Assembly (NCBI RefSeq): GCF_900155945.1
Contig: NZ_FTMN01000014.1
Span: 22,748 to 86,747 of the forward strand
Direction of reading: 5' to 3'
Length of the DNA stretch: 64,000 bases
Source: Marinobacterium stanieri
GTDB taxonomy: Bacteria; Pseudomonadota; Gammaproteobacteria; Pseudomonadales; Balneatricaceae
Part shown: one piece after another, positions 1 through 9,095 of the stretch
Layout: each line of letters begins with the position of its first letter
How positions within the stretch are numbered: the first letter of the stretch is position 1
Made by a program: the position numbers and the translations under genes
The notes under the pieces: model-generated
Told to the model about the DNA's origin: nothing
The model's input: only the letters and a program-made list of their open reading frames with translations
The model's database searches: none

Positions 1-1478
1 GTACCTGTTTCCAGAGTCTGATCCAGCGCGATCTGAGCACGGATCAAGCCTGTTTCGACGTCATAACGGGGGTTAATGCGAAGATTGGTACCGAACTCAA
101 TGGGTACCAGGCTGTTTTGTGTACCTACAGTGCTACCACCTTCCGATGCAGCTGTAGTCTGGCTGGAAGTCTGATAACGACGAGTCGTTACACGCGAAAA
201 TTCACCAGGTACACCGGACGTTGTTGTTAGCATGGGACGCTGCACAACAGACACTTTACCCACTGACTGAAGGTAAGCGTTGAACAGCTGAAGGCTATCG
301 TTGAGACCGGTAACACCAAACACTGTGTCAGCGATAGCACCAGGTGCAGCGATATTCGGTAAACCATTACCGGATGTAGGCAGACTGACAGTCAAACCAC
401 CCAAAGCGTTGTTTGCCAGAGAGAAGCCCCACTTATCCGCGACCGTTGCGAACGCCTGCAGATCAATGCCTTCGCTGTGAGCATCATCGGATGACACCAT
501 CACAATTTGCCCTTCAAAGGAGATGTCGGTGTTATACATGTCCTTTACACGCTCGAAATACTGGTCAAGCGACGCCAAAATCCAATGTGGTGCTTGAACG
601 GTAACGGCGCCCGTCTCCGGGTTAATAGCGAAGTGACCGATTTGCTTCTTGGTGTACCGGCCATTCTCACCCATACCTTGTGCTTGAACTGCCTGAGCCA
701 GCGGCGGGAGCCCTGGAGCCGGATAAGCTTCACTACCCGCTGCCATAGCTGTTTTCTGGTCACTTGGCATAACAACCGTCAAACGCGCGCGCATTTCTTT
801 CCGCAAGCTTGCCCAGAAGTCATCTTGTGATTGCACACCGTTATCACCGGAGAATTCTGAACTTGAGCCGTCATCAGAATCACTATCGGTACTGCTATCT
901 GAACTGCTGGATTCGGTGTCAAAGTCATCATCACTGATAGAAGATGATGAACTGCCTGAGTCACTCGTATTGAATGCCGTGGTGCGATTACCCAGATTCA
1001 GATACCAAGTGCGAGACGGAAGGGACTTGATAATGACAGTACGCGTGACCGGATCTGCTTCGAAGTCAAGATCCAGAGGAGCCAGCATCATTCGCAGCGC
1101 TGCATCAGCGGTAGTCGCATTGATGCTAAAGCCGGTATACATGTACTGATCCAAGGGCAGCGTACTGGTGATATTTATCCCCTGCTCTGCCATCGATCGA
1201 ACCATTGAAGACAATGGTGTGGGCTCCAGCACTCGTGCACCTTTGTAGCGAATTTTTCTCAACCAGGCGCTATCAGCTTCACCTGTTGCTACACGCTTCA
1301 CTGGAAGATAGTTAGAACGAACCACTTCAACGCGGGAGCGTTTGGTGTAAGGCTCCATCAAGCGCTGAGAAGCATTCATCTGATCGCGTTCAATACTCTG
1401 GCTTTGGGTTTTAATACCACTTTGCATGCAGCCGGCCAGGGACAGCGCAATTACGGCAGTTGCTGCTGTACGCATCAT
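1..1478 (-). CDS. pilN: Type IVb pilus secretin, PilN-type lipoprotein (partial, runs off left edge)
   Basis: Open from an ATG at 1478 through the window edge (about 492 codons visible, no stop). The N-terminus is a lipoprotein signal with lipobox LAGC near residue 16. Translation gives a Ser/Asp-rich linker around residues 155-195 and later stretches typical of secretins (TTSGVPGEFS, IEFGTNLRINPRYD). It would form the outer-membrane pore of a type IVb (thin, conjugative) pilus, as PilN of R64 or BfpB do. The start overlaps the stop of the upstream gene by ATGA, so it is translationally coupled as the fourth gene of the pil operon. Identity as a secretin is firm from the order of genes and motifs; the symbol pilN is by analogy. 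The C-terminal beta-barrel end is outside the window. Confidence 0.8.
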   Translation of the reverse strand, partial: MMRTAATAVIALSLAGCMQSGIKTQSQSIERDQMNASQRLMEPYTKRSRVEVVRSNYLPVKRVATGEADSAWLRKIRYKGARVLEPTPLSSMVRSMAEQGINITSTLPLDQYMYTGFSINATTADAALRMMLAPLDLDFEADPVTRTVIIKSLPSRTWYLNLGNRTTAFNTSDSGSSSSSISDDDFDTESSSSDSSTDSDSDDGSSSEFSGDNGVQSQDDFWASLRKEMRARLTVVMPSDQKTAMAAGSEAYPAPGLPPLAQAVQAQGMGENGRYTKKQIGHFAINPETGAVTVQAPHWILASLDQYFERVKDMYNTDISFEGQIVMVSSDDAHSEGIDLQAFATVADKWGFSLANNALGGLTVSLPTSGNGLPNIAAPGAIADTVFGVTGLNDSLQLFNAYLQSVGKVSVVQRPMLTTTSGVPGEFSRVTTRRYQTSSQTTAASEGGSTVGTQNSLVPIEFGTNLRINPRYDVETGLIRAQIALDQTLETG

Positions 1479-1945
1479 CGGCCCTCTTTTGAAACGATGA
1501 GATAAGGAGGCTGCTGATCGGGCAGCAACTGAACGAAGTAAGGGACATCAGGCGGAAGGGCATCAAACAGCTGTGAAACTGCGTCTACAAACGTCCCTGC
1601 ACGCACGGTCATAGGACCTTCCGTTACCAGGTCTTCGTTTTCGCCGGCTTTCCAGTGCATGTGCCAGCCTTCTTGTTGGCTCCACTGGCCCAAACGAGCG
1701 CGCAAGCTATCACCCGGCATCATGTGCCATTCACGACCAAGCTTGGCTTCGGTCTTCGTGCGTGGCATCTCTGCGCTGGGAGCAATATACGGGCGGTCAT
1801 GGCGTACAAACTGTCCGGACGCACCTGAGCCGCTTTCCCCGGTAGAGAAAAACGGCATGCTTTCGATCGATGTGTTACCGGCGCATCCGGCAAGACCAAT
1901 GGCCATTGAAGCAGCCAGGGCGAGTTTTATCGGAGATGAATTCAT
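1475..1945 (-). CDS. TcpQ/PilL-like pilus lipoprotein
   Basis: 156 residues with a lipoprotein signal (lipobox IGLAGC, Cys 21). The C-terminal half (about residues 70-155) contains REWHMMPGDSLRARLGQW and a WHMHW segment, the pattern of the TcpQ C-terminal domain, which binds or stabilises type IV pilus secretins. It is the third gene of the pil operon, one base downstream of its neighbour and overlapping pilN by ATGA. Probable role: outer-membrane partner or pilotin of the PilN secretin. It resembles the gene before it in domain layout, so the operon carries two diverged TcpQ-type lipoproteins. Confidence 0.65.
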   Translation of the reverse strand: MNSSPIKLALAASMAIGLAGCAGNTSIESMPFFSTGESGSGASGQFVRHDRPYIAPSAEMPRTKTEAKLGREWHMMPGDSLRARLGQWSQQEGWHMHWKAGENEDLVTEGPMTVRAGTFVDAVSQLFDALPPDVPYFVQLLPDQQPPYLIVSKEGR

Positions 1946-1946
1946 G

Positions 1947-2513
1947 CTATCGAACCACTACTGTCCGGTTTGAATAAAATTGAGGTTCCAGGTCACTACC
2001 GGCAGCACGCAGAGACAGGAACAGCTGTTCAGCTGCCATATCAAACTTACCGATGAACTGAGCGGATACTTGAGGGGTCAGGTCGTCTTCGCTATCCCAA
2101 ACGACCGTCCAATTGCTCTGGCTGGCCCAGCTTTGCAGCTGGCCCTTTAAGGACATTCCAGGTTGGATTGACCATTTTTGTGAAACCACGATGGTTTTAC
2201 CGTCACGCTCTGATGTAACTGGTAAACCTTGGGTCATTGCTTTGACGATCGCTTCTGGAGAACCCTTAAGGGCGCCTCCTTGGTAATCCCATTCACGCTC
2301 TGCGTTGTAGGAAAGTGTGAGACCCATTTCGCGGGTAACATGGCTTAATGCAATTTTCAAAGTGCCTGCCGGTGCTTCTACCCAATAGGCATCAACCTCG
2401 ACCACGCGATCTGGTAATGCAGACCTGCTGCTAAATGAGACAACGTCAGTCGGAACACACCCGGTCGCCAATACAACTAACACACCAAAGCCAAGCATTC
2501 GTTTCATGTTCAA
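1947..2513 (-). CDS. TcpQ/PilL-like pilus lipoprotein (second copy)
   Basis: 188 residues, lipoprotein signal with Cys 19 (VLATGC). Residues about 40-105 resemble the short N-terminal beta-alpha domains seen in secretin partners (TLKIALSHVTREMGL), and the C-terminus (WSIQPGMSLKGQLQSWASQ, then WTVVW) is a TcpQ-type C-terminal domain, matching the layout of the next gene downstream. It lies 9 bp after its upstream neighbour in the same operon. Probable role: envelope component assembling the PilN secretin. No closer functional claim is possible from sequence alone. Confidence 0.6.
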   Translation of the reverse strand: MNMKRMLGFGVLVVLATGCVPTDVVSFSSRSALPDRVVEVDAYWVEAPAGTLKIALSHVTREMGLTLSYNAEREWDYQGGALKGSPEAIVKAMTQGLPVTSERDGKTIVVSQKWSIQPGMSLKGQLQSWASQSNWTVVWDSEDDLTPQVSAQFIGKFDMAAEQLFLSLRAAGSDLEPQFYSNRTVVVR

Positions 2514-2522
2514 TTTGCCCTC

Positions 2523-2984
2523 TTAGCTCGGCTCGGCGCCTACGACACCATTACGATAAATCGCAATGCGTCCGGATTGACCTGAAATGTTCAACACTTG
2601 AGCCAGCGCTTCTTCCCGCGAGTTCGCGTAAATGATTTTGGGCTTATCCAAAACGAATGGGCTCAACTGCCACACCCCTTTTCGGTACCCCAAGCGGCGC
2701 GCCAAGTTGTCGAACTGCTGTTCGATGTCGCCTGATTCCAGTGACACCTCAACGGCATAGCCCTCCAATACAGACGACTTCGAAATGCTGGCTGCTTTAG
2801 CCTTTTTAGGCTGATCTGAACCGGTATTCGCGAATTCGCCCCACTGACGCTCTGTCATGTGCTGATGTCGCAATTCCATCTCTGACAGAGATCGTTCCAA
2901 GCCTCCAATGGGTGAGATCGGCTCGGCCTGGACAATGACGGGCAAAGTCAGGAGTGCAATGCATGAAAATAGTGAATAGTTCAT
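2523..2984 (-). CDS. PilL-like periplasmic pilus protein, first gene of pil operon
   Basis: 153 residues with a Sec signal peptide ending about residue 20 (VIVQA). The rest is soluble; residues 75-140 (VEVSLESGDIEQQFDNLARR, then an AQVLNISGQ stretch) resemble the N-terminal periplasmic domain of PilL proteins of conjugative type IVb pilus loci. It opens the operon followed by two TcpQ-like lipoproteins and the secretin. The start ATG at 2984 lies inside a 22-bp element (2983-3004) that recurs at 48145-48166, implying control by a shared regulator. Confidence 0.5.
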   Translation of the reverse strand: MNYSLFSCIALLTLPVIVQAEPISPIGGLERSLSEMELRHQHMTERQWGEFANTGSDQPKKAKAASISKSSVLEGYAVEVSLESGDIEQQFDNLARRLGYRKGVWQLSPFVLDKPKIIYANSREEALAQVLNISGQSGRIAIYRNGVVGAEPS

Positions 2985-3022
2985 ATTGGTATACTATACA
3001 GAATGAAAGTGCATTTCGTAAA
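2983..3022 (-). promoter_or_regulatory. pil operon promoter/operator
   Basis: On the minus strand a -35-like TTTACG (3022-3017) is separated by 18 bp from a -10-like TATAGT (2998-2993). The -10 lies inside a 22-bp element (3004-2983) whose core ATAGTATACCAATAT is repeated at 48145-48166, 21 of 22 bases identical. With this -10 the transcript would start almost at the ATG, so either translation is leaderless or a different -10 is used. The repetition is direct observation; the promoter call is inference. Confidence 0.45.
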
Positions 3023-3043
3023 CAACTATGGATTTGAGCTAGA

Positions 3044-3958
3044 TCACTGAACCGGAATGGTTTCAACGCGGGTCACGAGGTCGCTTAATTCACTCAGCCA
3101 AATAAGCCCCTCTGCTTCTTTGGCAGCCGCTACATCATCGTGCTTTTCACGCTCTTCTTTGAGTTGATCCTTGCAGACAGGCTTCAAATCGATTTGCGAA
3201 AGAACTAATGCGGAGGAAACTTGAAAGCTGACGCCAGACTCTTTCACTCTCAGTTTCACTTTCTGAACAGACTTGCCGCCATGCAGGTGCTCTCTAACCT
3301 CGGCGGTCTCGACAGGCTGCTTTCTCAAGGTGGCACTTGACGCTTCCTGCCCTTTCAGTTGCATGTCTTCGCCCACCTCGAACCCAAACTCATCAGCAGC
3401 TGATGGCGTAGCGACCCACTGGGTCAGAGTCATTTCTAAGGTTGGTGGAAGTTCAGGACTAAACGGGATGGATACCCCCTGTGTGCTAAGGGCTTGATTC
3501 AGCTTACTTACTGCAAAGTCAGCATCTGCAGGAACACTAGACATCACGTACAAGCGGCTTTTTGATAGCTCCAGCGCCAGCTTGATGTACTGTTCGTGTG
3601 GATCGATGTCTTTCAGCATCTCAGCCCGAACTTTCTCTCGCAGCTCATCTCGTGCCACTTTGTCCAGGCGAATCCCATCCGCCTTCTCCTTTTTGGCTAT
3701 CTCTGCCTTCCAAGCACGGGACAACTTAGTCTTTTTGATCTTTTTGTAGTCGCGACGAATATTCATAAGCGCAAAGTCCTTCAGGATCATCAGCTGATCG
3801 CTGCGCTCATCAAATTCATCGACCCCGGTAAAACCCCATGACTCTTCAGCAGCAGCACTGCATTCTTTGAACGTGAGCTTTGATAAAACCTCTCGCAACC
3901 CCGATACATCAATCGTTCCATCATAGTCAGCAAATATGACTCGTTTTGGGATAATCAA
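3044..3958 (-). CDS. rdgC: RdgC-family recombination-associated protein
   Basis: 304 residues from a TTG start at 3958, chosen because AGAGGA lies 8 bp upstream and homology begins there; the longer ATG form (4162) would run through the divergent primase start. The C-terminal two thirds match RdgC: basic LREKVRAEMLKDIDP region, the signature MTLTQWVA, then VREHLHGGKSVQKVKL and a FQVSS...LSQIDLKPV segment. RdgC is a ring-shaped DNA-binding protein that limits RecA access to DNA; plasmid and phage copies are thought to modulate recombination during replication. It is divergent from the primase with a 100-bp shared regulatory gap, suggesting joint expression on establishment in a new host. N-terminal DYDGT looks like a HAD motif but is coincidental. 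Confidence 0.8.
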   Translation of the reverse strand: MIIPKRVIFADYDGTIDVSGLREVLSKLTFKECSAAAEESWGFTGVDEFDERSDQLMILKDFALMNIRRDYKKIKKTKLSRAWKAEIAKKEKADGIRLDKVARDELREKVRAEMLKDIDPHEQYIKLALELSKSRLYVMSSVPADADFAVSKLNQALSTQGVSIPFSPELPPTLEMTLTQWVATPSAADEFGFEVGEDMQLKGQEASSATLRKQPVETAEVREHLHGGKSVQKVKLRVKESGVSFQVSSALVLSQIDLKPVCKDQLKEEREKHDDVAAAKEAEGLIWLSELSDLVTRVETIPVQ

Positions 3959-3989
3959 CGAATATTTCCTCTTGGCTAGCCAGAACGGG

Positions 3990-4062
3990 CGCCTTGATAG
4001 GTTAATTTTTCGTATCAGTATATAATATGAATTATCACAATCAATCGGAGTCGGAGTCAGGC
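3990..4062 (+). promoter_or_regulatory. Divergent rdgC/primase promoter region
   Basis: AT-rich gap between the TTG of rdgC (3958) and the primase start (4063). A consensus TATAAT lies at 4021-4026, which argues that the ATG at 4027 overlaps the promoter and that translation starts at 4063. The stretch GTATCAGTATATAATATGAATTAT loosely resembles the pil operon element (GTATAGTATACCAATATGAAC) but the match is too weak to assert a common operator. Confidence 0.4.
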
Positions 4063-6078
4063 ATGAGCGATTCATCCTCACTGATCCCCCAAGACTTTCT
4101 GGATGACCTGCAACAACGGATGCCAATTGATCAGTTGGTCTCGCGGAAATACGGTGTCTCATTCAAGACAGTCGGCAAGAATAAAGTTGCTAAATGCCCC
4201 TCCCCGGTACACGAGGACAAAACACCAAGCTTTAACGTCACTCAAGACGGGTCTACTTGCCGTTGCTGGGGGTGTGAGCTCAAGGGAAACGTCTTCCAGG
4301 TTGTAATGGATTTGGAAAAGGTCCCATTCCCAAAAGCTGTAGAGATTGTTGCGAATGAAGCAGGTGTTGAAATGCCTCAGCGCCGGCAAGGTAAAGCTTC
4401 ACAGCACAAAGACACTCTGGCAGAGATCATGTCCCGCGCCAGCATGCACTTTCAGCAAAACCGCAACTCTCAAGCCAATCCAACCATTCAAGAAATGATC
4501 AAGGCACGAGGCCTGCAACCTTCGACTTTGAGTACATTTGGCATTGGAGTGGCCAAGGATGAGTGGCGAGATCTGGCCGATCGCTTCGGAGGATATGCGC
4601 GAGCAAGGCTCATGAGTGATGCTGGCTTGGTGGTCTACAGTCCCAAAACGGATACTGAAAAAGCCAAACTATACGATTTCTTCCGCAATGGTTTGGTGTT
4701 CCCGGTACGTGATGAGCGGGGGCAAACTGTTACCTTCGCACGAAGGGCTCCGGATGGAATGAAGCCCAAATACTTGAACGGACCTGACACAGCCCTGTTT
4801 CACAAGAGTCATACATTGTACGGGTTGTATGAAACACTGCAGGTTAACCGCTCCCCTGATCGCATCGCCATCGTTGAAGGCTACATGGATGTGATCGCCA
4901 TGCACCAGGCAGAACTACCCTATTCGGTAGCACCTATGGGTACCGCTATCACGGATACGCAACTGGCGAAGGTGCTTAGGCATACCGATGAAGTCGTTTT
5001 TTGTTTTGATGGCGATAAGGCTGGCATTACAGCAGCTAAACGTGCTCTGGAAGTCGCCCTACCCTTCATCAACGACCAACGCCGGTTCCGATTTTGCCTA
5101 CTCGATAACGATCAAGATCCCGATACACTCATTCGCAGCCAAGGAACGGAGGCTTTCGCGAATCGTTTGGAAACTTCCATGCCTCTGAGTCAATTCGTGT
5201 TCCGAACACTCATGGATGGTGTTAAGACAAACGACCGTGAAGGACTGGTGTCTGTAGCAGCTGAGTTTTCGGAGCTGGTTAACCAGGTACCGCCCTGTTT
5301 ATTCAAAGATGACTTGATTGCCCGATTCCAGCAACTGACTGGTATCAACCTCATCCCGTCACCCAATATTGAAGTCACCGTAAGTGAATCGCTTGGAACA
5401 GAAAAGCTTGCTCAACTCTCAGACCAGGTGCGTACTCATTTCGCCAATGCAGCTGGTATCGAGCGATCATCTGTTGCTGTGAACATCTCATCAGTCCGCT
5501 TCACGCCCGACCTGCAGGATCGATTTAGTAATGCAAAGAGTCTGGCTGGTCACTCATTGCCGGCAGGCGCCAGTAACGAAGAGAAGCTTCAAGCCATGAA
5601 GCAATTCATGGAACATGTGCTGGCGAACACAAGCTTGTCCGCTAAGCACTCATCAGGCTTGCCCATGGTTCAGTTGCTCAAAGATGCGCTCGTGGCCTCA
5701 GATCCTGGCAGCGTCGAGGATCGACTGGCGAAGCTTGCGAGAAACCAGTTGCAGGATTATATGCGCCAGCCGCAAACGGCTGAACAGCTTCATCAAATGG
5801 CTTCAGAGGTGAACCGTATTGGCAGCCTGGCGCGCCATATCGTGAAGAATGCGCCCATTTCAGGACAGGCTGTGTCCCATACGATGACCCGTTTCGAGCA
5901 TAATTTGGGGCAAAACTTAAAAGGTTTGGCGAACCTGCTGTCATTTGCTCCGACTTCCATATCCAGCCAGCAGTTTCAGTCAGGTCTGCAGAAGGTGATG
6001 GAAGCTCGCTTGGAGATGAAAAAAGAAATAGAAGGTTTATATCAACCGATGAATTCAGCTTCTATATCGCCACGATAG
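4063..6078 (+). CDS. DnaG-type plasmid primase
   Basis: 671 residues from ATG 4063 (GGAG 8 bp upstream; an in-frame ATG at 4027 is less likely because it overlaps a -10). Residues 45-71 form a CHC2 zinc-binding primase domain (C45, H50, C68, C71). A DnaG catalytic core follows, with FFRNGLVFPVRD, the TOPRIM motif EGYMDV (272-277) and FDGDKAG (315-321), then DxDxD-like DNDQDPD. The C-terminal third lacks an obvious DnaB-binding helicase domain and is unassigned. It would synthesise RNA primers for plasmid replication or for complementary-strand synthesis after conjugal transfer. A hairpin terminator follows at 6085. Confidence 0.85.
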   Translation: MSDSSSLIPQDFLDDLQQRMPIDQLVSRKYGVSFKTVGKNKVAKCPSPVHEDKTPSFNVTQDGSTCRCWGCELKGNVFQVVMDLEKVPFPKAVEIVANEAGVEMPQRRQGKASQHKDTLAEIMSRASMHFQQNRNSQANPTIQEMIKARGLQPSTLSTFGIGVAKDEWRDLADRFGGYARARLMSDAGLVVYSPKTDTEKAKLYDFFRNGLVFPVRDERGQTVTFARRAPDGMKPKYLNGPDTALFHKSHTLYGLYETLQVNRSPDRIAIVEGYMDVIAMHQAELPYSVAPMGTAITDTQLAKVLRHTDEVVFCFDGDKAGITAAKRALEVALPFINDQRRFRFCLLDNDQDPDTLIRSQGTEAFANRLETSMPLSQFVFRTLMDGVKTNDREGLVSVAAEFSELVNQVPPCLFKDDLIARFQQLTGINLIPSPNIEVTVSESLGTEKLAQLSDQVRTHFANAAGIERSSVAVNISSVRFTPDLQDRFSNAKSLAGHSLPAGASNEEKLQAMKQFMEHVLANTSLSAKHSSGLPMVQLLKDALVASDPGSVEDRLAKLARNQLQDYMRQPQTAEQLHQMASEVNRIGSLARHIVKNAPISGQAVSHTMTRFEHNLGQNLKGLANLLSFAPTSISSQQFQSGLQKVMEARLEMKKEIEGLYQPMNSASISPR

Positions 6079-6084
6079 ATAATG

Positions 6085-6116
6085 AGGTGTCCCAGGAACC
6101 GAGTCACGGGACACCT
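6085..6116 (+). terminator. Terminator after primase
   Basis: Perfect 9-bp stem AGGTGTCCC / GGGACACCT with a 14-nt loop, beginning 7 bp after the primase stop and followed by a pyrimidine-rich stretch ending CTTTTT. Confidence 0.6.
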
Positions 6117-6334
6117 ACGCCCCTATCCTTTTTCAATATGTAGAAAATATTTTCAAATTTCAGTTTTTACAAAAAAGCCCCGGTAAGTGAAGAAAAGCTT
6201 TCCTACAGCAATGTCCCTTACCACATAGTCATTTATTTGCAACCATAACATACCAACTTCAACACAAGGGGTTTTGCAGATCCCCAATTCATTGAGTACA
6301 CTTCAAACTGTATATTTATCGCAGTACAGCTGTT
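6117..6334. other. Non-coding, AT-rich gap
   Basis: No convincing reading frame. The segment is AT-rich (runs such as AAAATATTTTCAAATTTCAG) and ends at the IS481 remnant. Confidence 0.5.
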
Positions 6335-6658
6335 TTTGAATCAACTCAATCCACTGTTTCGGCATCTGCCTCGGTGAGGCATGGGGACGGCTGGATGCTG
6401 ACTCAAGACCAGCCTCACCAGCCTCTCGATAACGAGCAAGCCACTTGTATACGGTGTGCGTGTGATACCAAAAGTGCTGGCAATGTCTCGCACCGGCTGC
6501 TGCTTACGGAGGGCTCGATCAACGGTCAGGGCTCGAATACGAGGCGTAGTCCGGGTATTCTTGTGAGGGTTGTTCATATCGATTGTTCTATGCTGTTTGT
6601 TTGGCTATAACCAGCATCTCGAACTTAACCGGCGTGAACAACCTCTTTAGCACCTACA
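6335..6658 (-). mobile_element. IS481-family remnant (left end and transposase 5' part)
   Basis: Minus strand begins with TGTAGGTGCTAAAGAGG, matching the end of the IS481 element at 15439, followed by the same leader (CCAAACAAACAGCA) and the start of its transposase (ATG at 6577: IRALTVDRALRKQQPVRDI). Homology stops near 6335, where the rest of the element is missing. The reading frame is broken after about 43 codons (ITRTPYTSG instead of ISTHTVYKW), so it is dead. It preserves an 11-bp segment near the start codon that is missing in the copy at 15439. Confidence 0.75.
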
Positions 6659-6758
6659 ACTAGTCATGATCTGTGTTGTGACGGTATTCACCTGACAGTC
6701 AACCGCTAATACAACAAGTGGTCTCAGTGCCTACTGTTTGCTATGCGATGCTATCGCT

Positions 6759-7229
6759 TCACATTTTTCGCTTAATGGCGCGGCCAGGACGATAGGTGTT
6801 TCTACCAGACTCGCTATACGTGCATATTTCATCAGTGCGGGAGTATGTATCCACGTTTCTTGTATGTTCCCATTGGTTCCCGTGAAGATACTTGCTGCTA
6901 TGAACGTTGAACCGGTAATGAACGACAACCTCGCTGCAATCATAAAGTTCTCCAGTATAGGGATCTCTGATCTCGTCATTAAAGTCAATTAGTCGCCCTT
7001 CTAACCTAAACTTGTCCAGCTGATTACCACTAGTAACTCGGTCTTTGATACGGCTCTCATGAATCGTCTTTACCATCGACCTAATATCTCTTTCGAGGTC
7101 ATCGAGTACCGACTGATCAATGGTAGACGAGGAGGAGGTATTGGCTTGGGAAGCCGCTGGAATTGAGGTAACTTCTACACAGCCAACGCTGATCAAACAC
7201 ATCGAAACAATTATTCCGAACCTGGTCAT
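6759..7229 (-). CDS. Hypothetical lipoprotein
   Basis: 156 residues with a lipoprotein signal peptide (lipobox ISVGC, Cys 17), so probably membrane-anchored. A Ser-rich linker (residues 28-35) is followed by a hydrophilic domain with two cysteines (GELYDCSE and DEICTY) and several tyrosines. I do not recognise the family. It lies 38 bp downstream of the exported protein gene on the same strand, so they may be one operon. Confidence 0.5.
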   Translation of the reverse strand: MTRFGIIVSMCLISVGCVEVTSIPAASQANTSSSSTIDQSVLDDLERDIRSMVKTIHESRIKDRVTSGNQLDKFRLEGRLIDFNDEIRDPYTGELYDCSEVVVHYRFNVHSSKYLHGNQWEHTRNVDTYSRTDEICTYSESGRNTYRPGRAIKRKM

Positions 7230-7266
7230 CCTGACATCCTTCCATATGAATCAATTAGCTGTTCGT

Positions 7267-8904
7267 TCACAATCTCGGCTTAGCCGATCGTGCGTGTTTA
7301 GCTTGCTCAAGCTCACGGCGAATGACTTTGCTGGCATAAGACTTTTGCTTCTCCCATACATGGGCTGCCAGAGATTGATGATCAAATGTCTGTACTGTCA
7401 TTCGTCTGATCGTGCCGTCATCGTTAGATGATATTGAGTACGAAATTGACTGGTAACACATAATTGAGGGAAAGAGGTTTTGAGTGATCTTCTGATCAGA
7501 GAGCAGGCCTTGTGCTGATCGATTATCAAACCAATTATAATGTGCCTCAATGCTTGCCCCGAAGGGCTCAATACCCGGAAGCGTTTTCGGCTTACAGCGA
7601 TTCAGCATAGTATCTGGCATGAGCAAGCCATCTGAATCGAAATGCCATGTCAATGTTTGAGAGCGCCCTTTAAGTTGCTCGGAGGATGGCTCACCCAGAC
7701 TGTCAAGAATGGCTCGGGTATAGGTATCCACCAACGGAGCTTTACCTGGTGCAGGTCTAAATGACCGTTGCATGGCGATGATTGAATCGCGATCAGAGGT
7801 ACCTGTGTAAGCAGCCAATACATCTTCATGAGCCTCAGGATAATTTTCTGCCGGCCAAGCGACGACTTGCACTGTACCTTCTAATGGCATGACCGGAAGA
7901 GCAAATCTGGGTGCAGTACTTTGTGACTCATTTGAAGCTGAATACAGCTTCAGGGGAGCATCTGAAAGTTGCAGAAGATTATTTATAGAATCACCTAACC
8001 CGACACCGAGTACTTTGATTGGGCTCGTATTGGCAGGAGTGACTTTCTCAGCCCCAATAGACCTGTTAAAGCTAATTGTATTAGGTAAATTCTCAATATC
8101 ACCTTTGAGCAAAAGTCTTCCTTCTGAAAGACCTAATTTAACACTTCCGTCACGACACTTGCCTCTGTAAGCGAACGCATCAAATGACTGAGCGCCTTTA
8201 GGTGTGGTGGGGGAAATCACCCACGCACAGGTATTCATTGCGCCATGAGTTTCCAGCTTGCCACCCATTTCCGTGAGAGTTAGCTCAAGTGGTACCTTTC
8301 GTTGAAAGGGACCATCTGTTGAAGGCACTGACGCAAGCCACACCCCTTCAGCCTCATTGGTAGCGGTGAGCAAAACGGCTTTATTGCTCGAAGCTGATGA
8401 AAAAACTGAATGCTTCTGATTGGGCTGGGCAGTGGAACTGCCTGAAAATGTGTTGCCACTGGCAACACTGGAAAGATTGATCTCTGTGCATTGTGGTGTA
8501 TCAACTGTGCCGGATAACTCGGTTCCGGGACCATTCATTTGAACCCTAAAGCCAACCATTGAATAGCCATTAGGGCGCTCAAGCCAAGCTATAGGGGTAA
8601 GTTGATAGGACAATTCAGATGTCTTTGAAATCTTAAGTGTATAGCTACCTTGAGCAGCATTGTGCTTACCGGGAAGGTTGCCAAAGCTAAACTCAGCATT
8701 GCCAGACAAGCCATTAAAGCCAACAACCTTTAGAGTGGCAGCTGTAAGGCCCTGCCCACATTTATATGAACCCGCCCAGGTACCCGCAAGTGAGTCTGAG
8801 CTGGCGTGTAGAGAAGAGGAGCACAGCACAGCAAGTGATCCGGTAAGCCCGGTAAGGATACAAAGCGTAGTCATGGCAGGTTTGTGGGAAAAATTTCCAC
8901 TCAT
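7267..8904 (-). CDS. Exported protein of unknown function
   Basis: 545 residues; start ATG 8904 has AGGAA about 10 bp upstream. A Sec signal peptide ends about residue 35 (SLHASS). Residues 40-145 form a beta-rich domain beginning LAGTWAGSYKCGQG, with paired cysteines, of a kind found in exported hypothetical proteins. No catalytic motif is visible. The coding sequence contains one copy of the 17-bp palindrome TGTTGCCASTGGCAACA (8451-8467), read as part of SVASGNTF, 34 kb from the main cluster of that repeat. Confidence 0.6.
   Translation of the reverse strand: MSGNFSHKPAMTTLCILTGLTGSLAVLCSSSLHASSDSLAGTWAGSYKCGQGLTAATLKVVGFNGLSGNAEFSFGNLPGKHNAAQGSYTLKISKTSELSYQLTPIAWLERPNGYSMVGFRVQMNGPGTELSGTVDTPQCTEINLSSVASGNTFSGSSTAQPNQKHSVFSSASSNKAVLLTATNEAEGVWLASVPSTDGPFQRKVPLELTLTEMGGKLETHGAMNTCAWVISPTTPKGAQSFDAFAYRGKCRDGSVKLGLSEGRLLLKGDIENLPNTISFNRSIGAEKVTPANTSPIKVLGVGLGDSINNLLQLSDAPLKLYSASNESQSTAPRFALPVMPLEGTVQVVAWPAENYPEAHEDVLAAYTGTSDRDSIIAMQRSFRPAPGKAPLVDTYTRAILDSLGEPSSEQLKGRSQTLTWHFDSDGLLMPDTMLNRCKPKTLPGIEPFGASIEAHYNWFDNRSAQGLLSDQKITQNLFPSIMCYQSISYSISSNDDGTIRRMTVQTFDHQSLAAHVWEKQKSYASKVIRRELEQAKHARSAKPRL
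8451..8467. repeat. Isolated copy of the 17-bp GTTGCC palindrome
   Basis: TGTTGCCACTGGCAACA, identical to the family clustered at 42.3-49.1 kb, here within the coding sequence of the exported 545-residue protein. Confidence 0.9.
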
Positions 8905-9095
8905 AGGTTGTAGTTCCTTTTATGGGGGCTGAACCAACACACAAAAAAAGGTGTAGTGTTGATAAAGGGGAACACGACTCATTATTAGTAATAATGCGTG
9001 TCAGTCAACCCGAGTACTCAATGGGAATTCATTCTGCGTATTTGAATGGAAGGTGAAACAGATAGGAGGAGAAGACGTCAACCTGGCAACCGTAG

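Noticed and set aside
413..1149. Short frames on both strands in the first 1.2 kb
   Set aside because: All are shadows of the pilN secretin frame, which is continuous on the minus strand to the window edge.
4005..4030. Third copy of the pil-type 22-bp element in the primase promoter
   Set aside because: Similarity is limited to AT-rich promoter-like bases and needs gaps.
3044..4162. HAD phosphatase from the DYDGT motif, and the long 372-codon form
   Set aside because: The remaining sequence matches RdgC, and the long form overlaps the divergent primase start.
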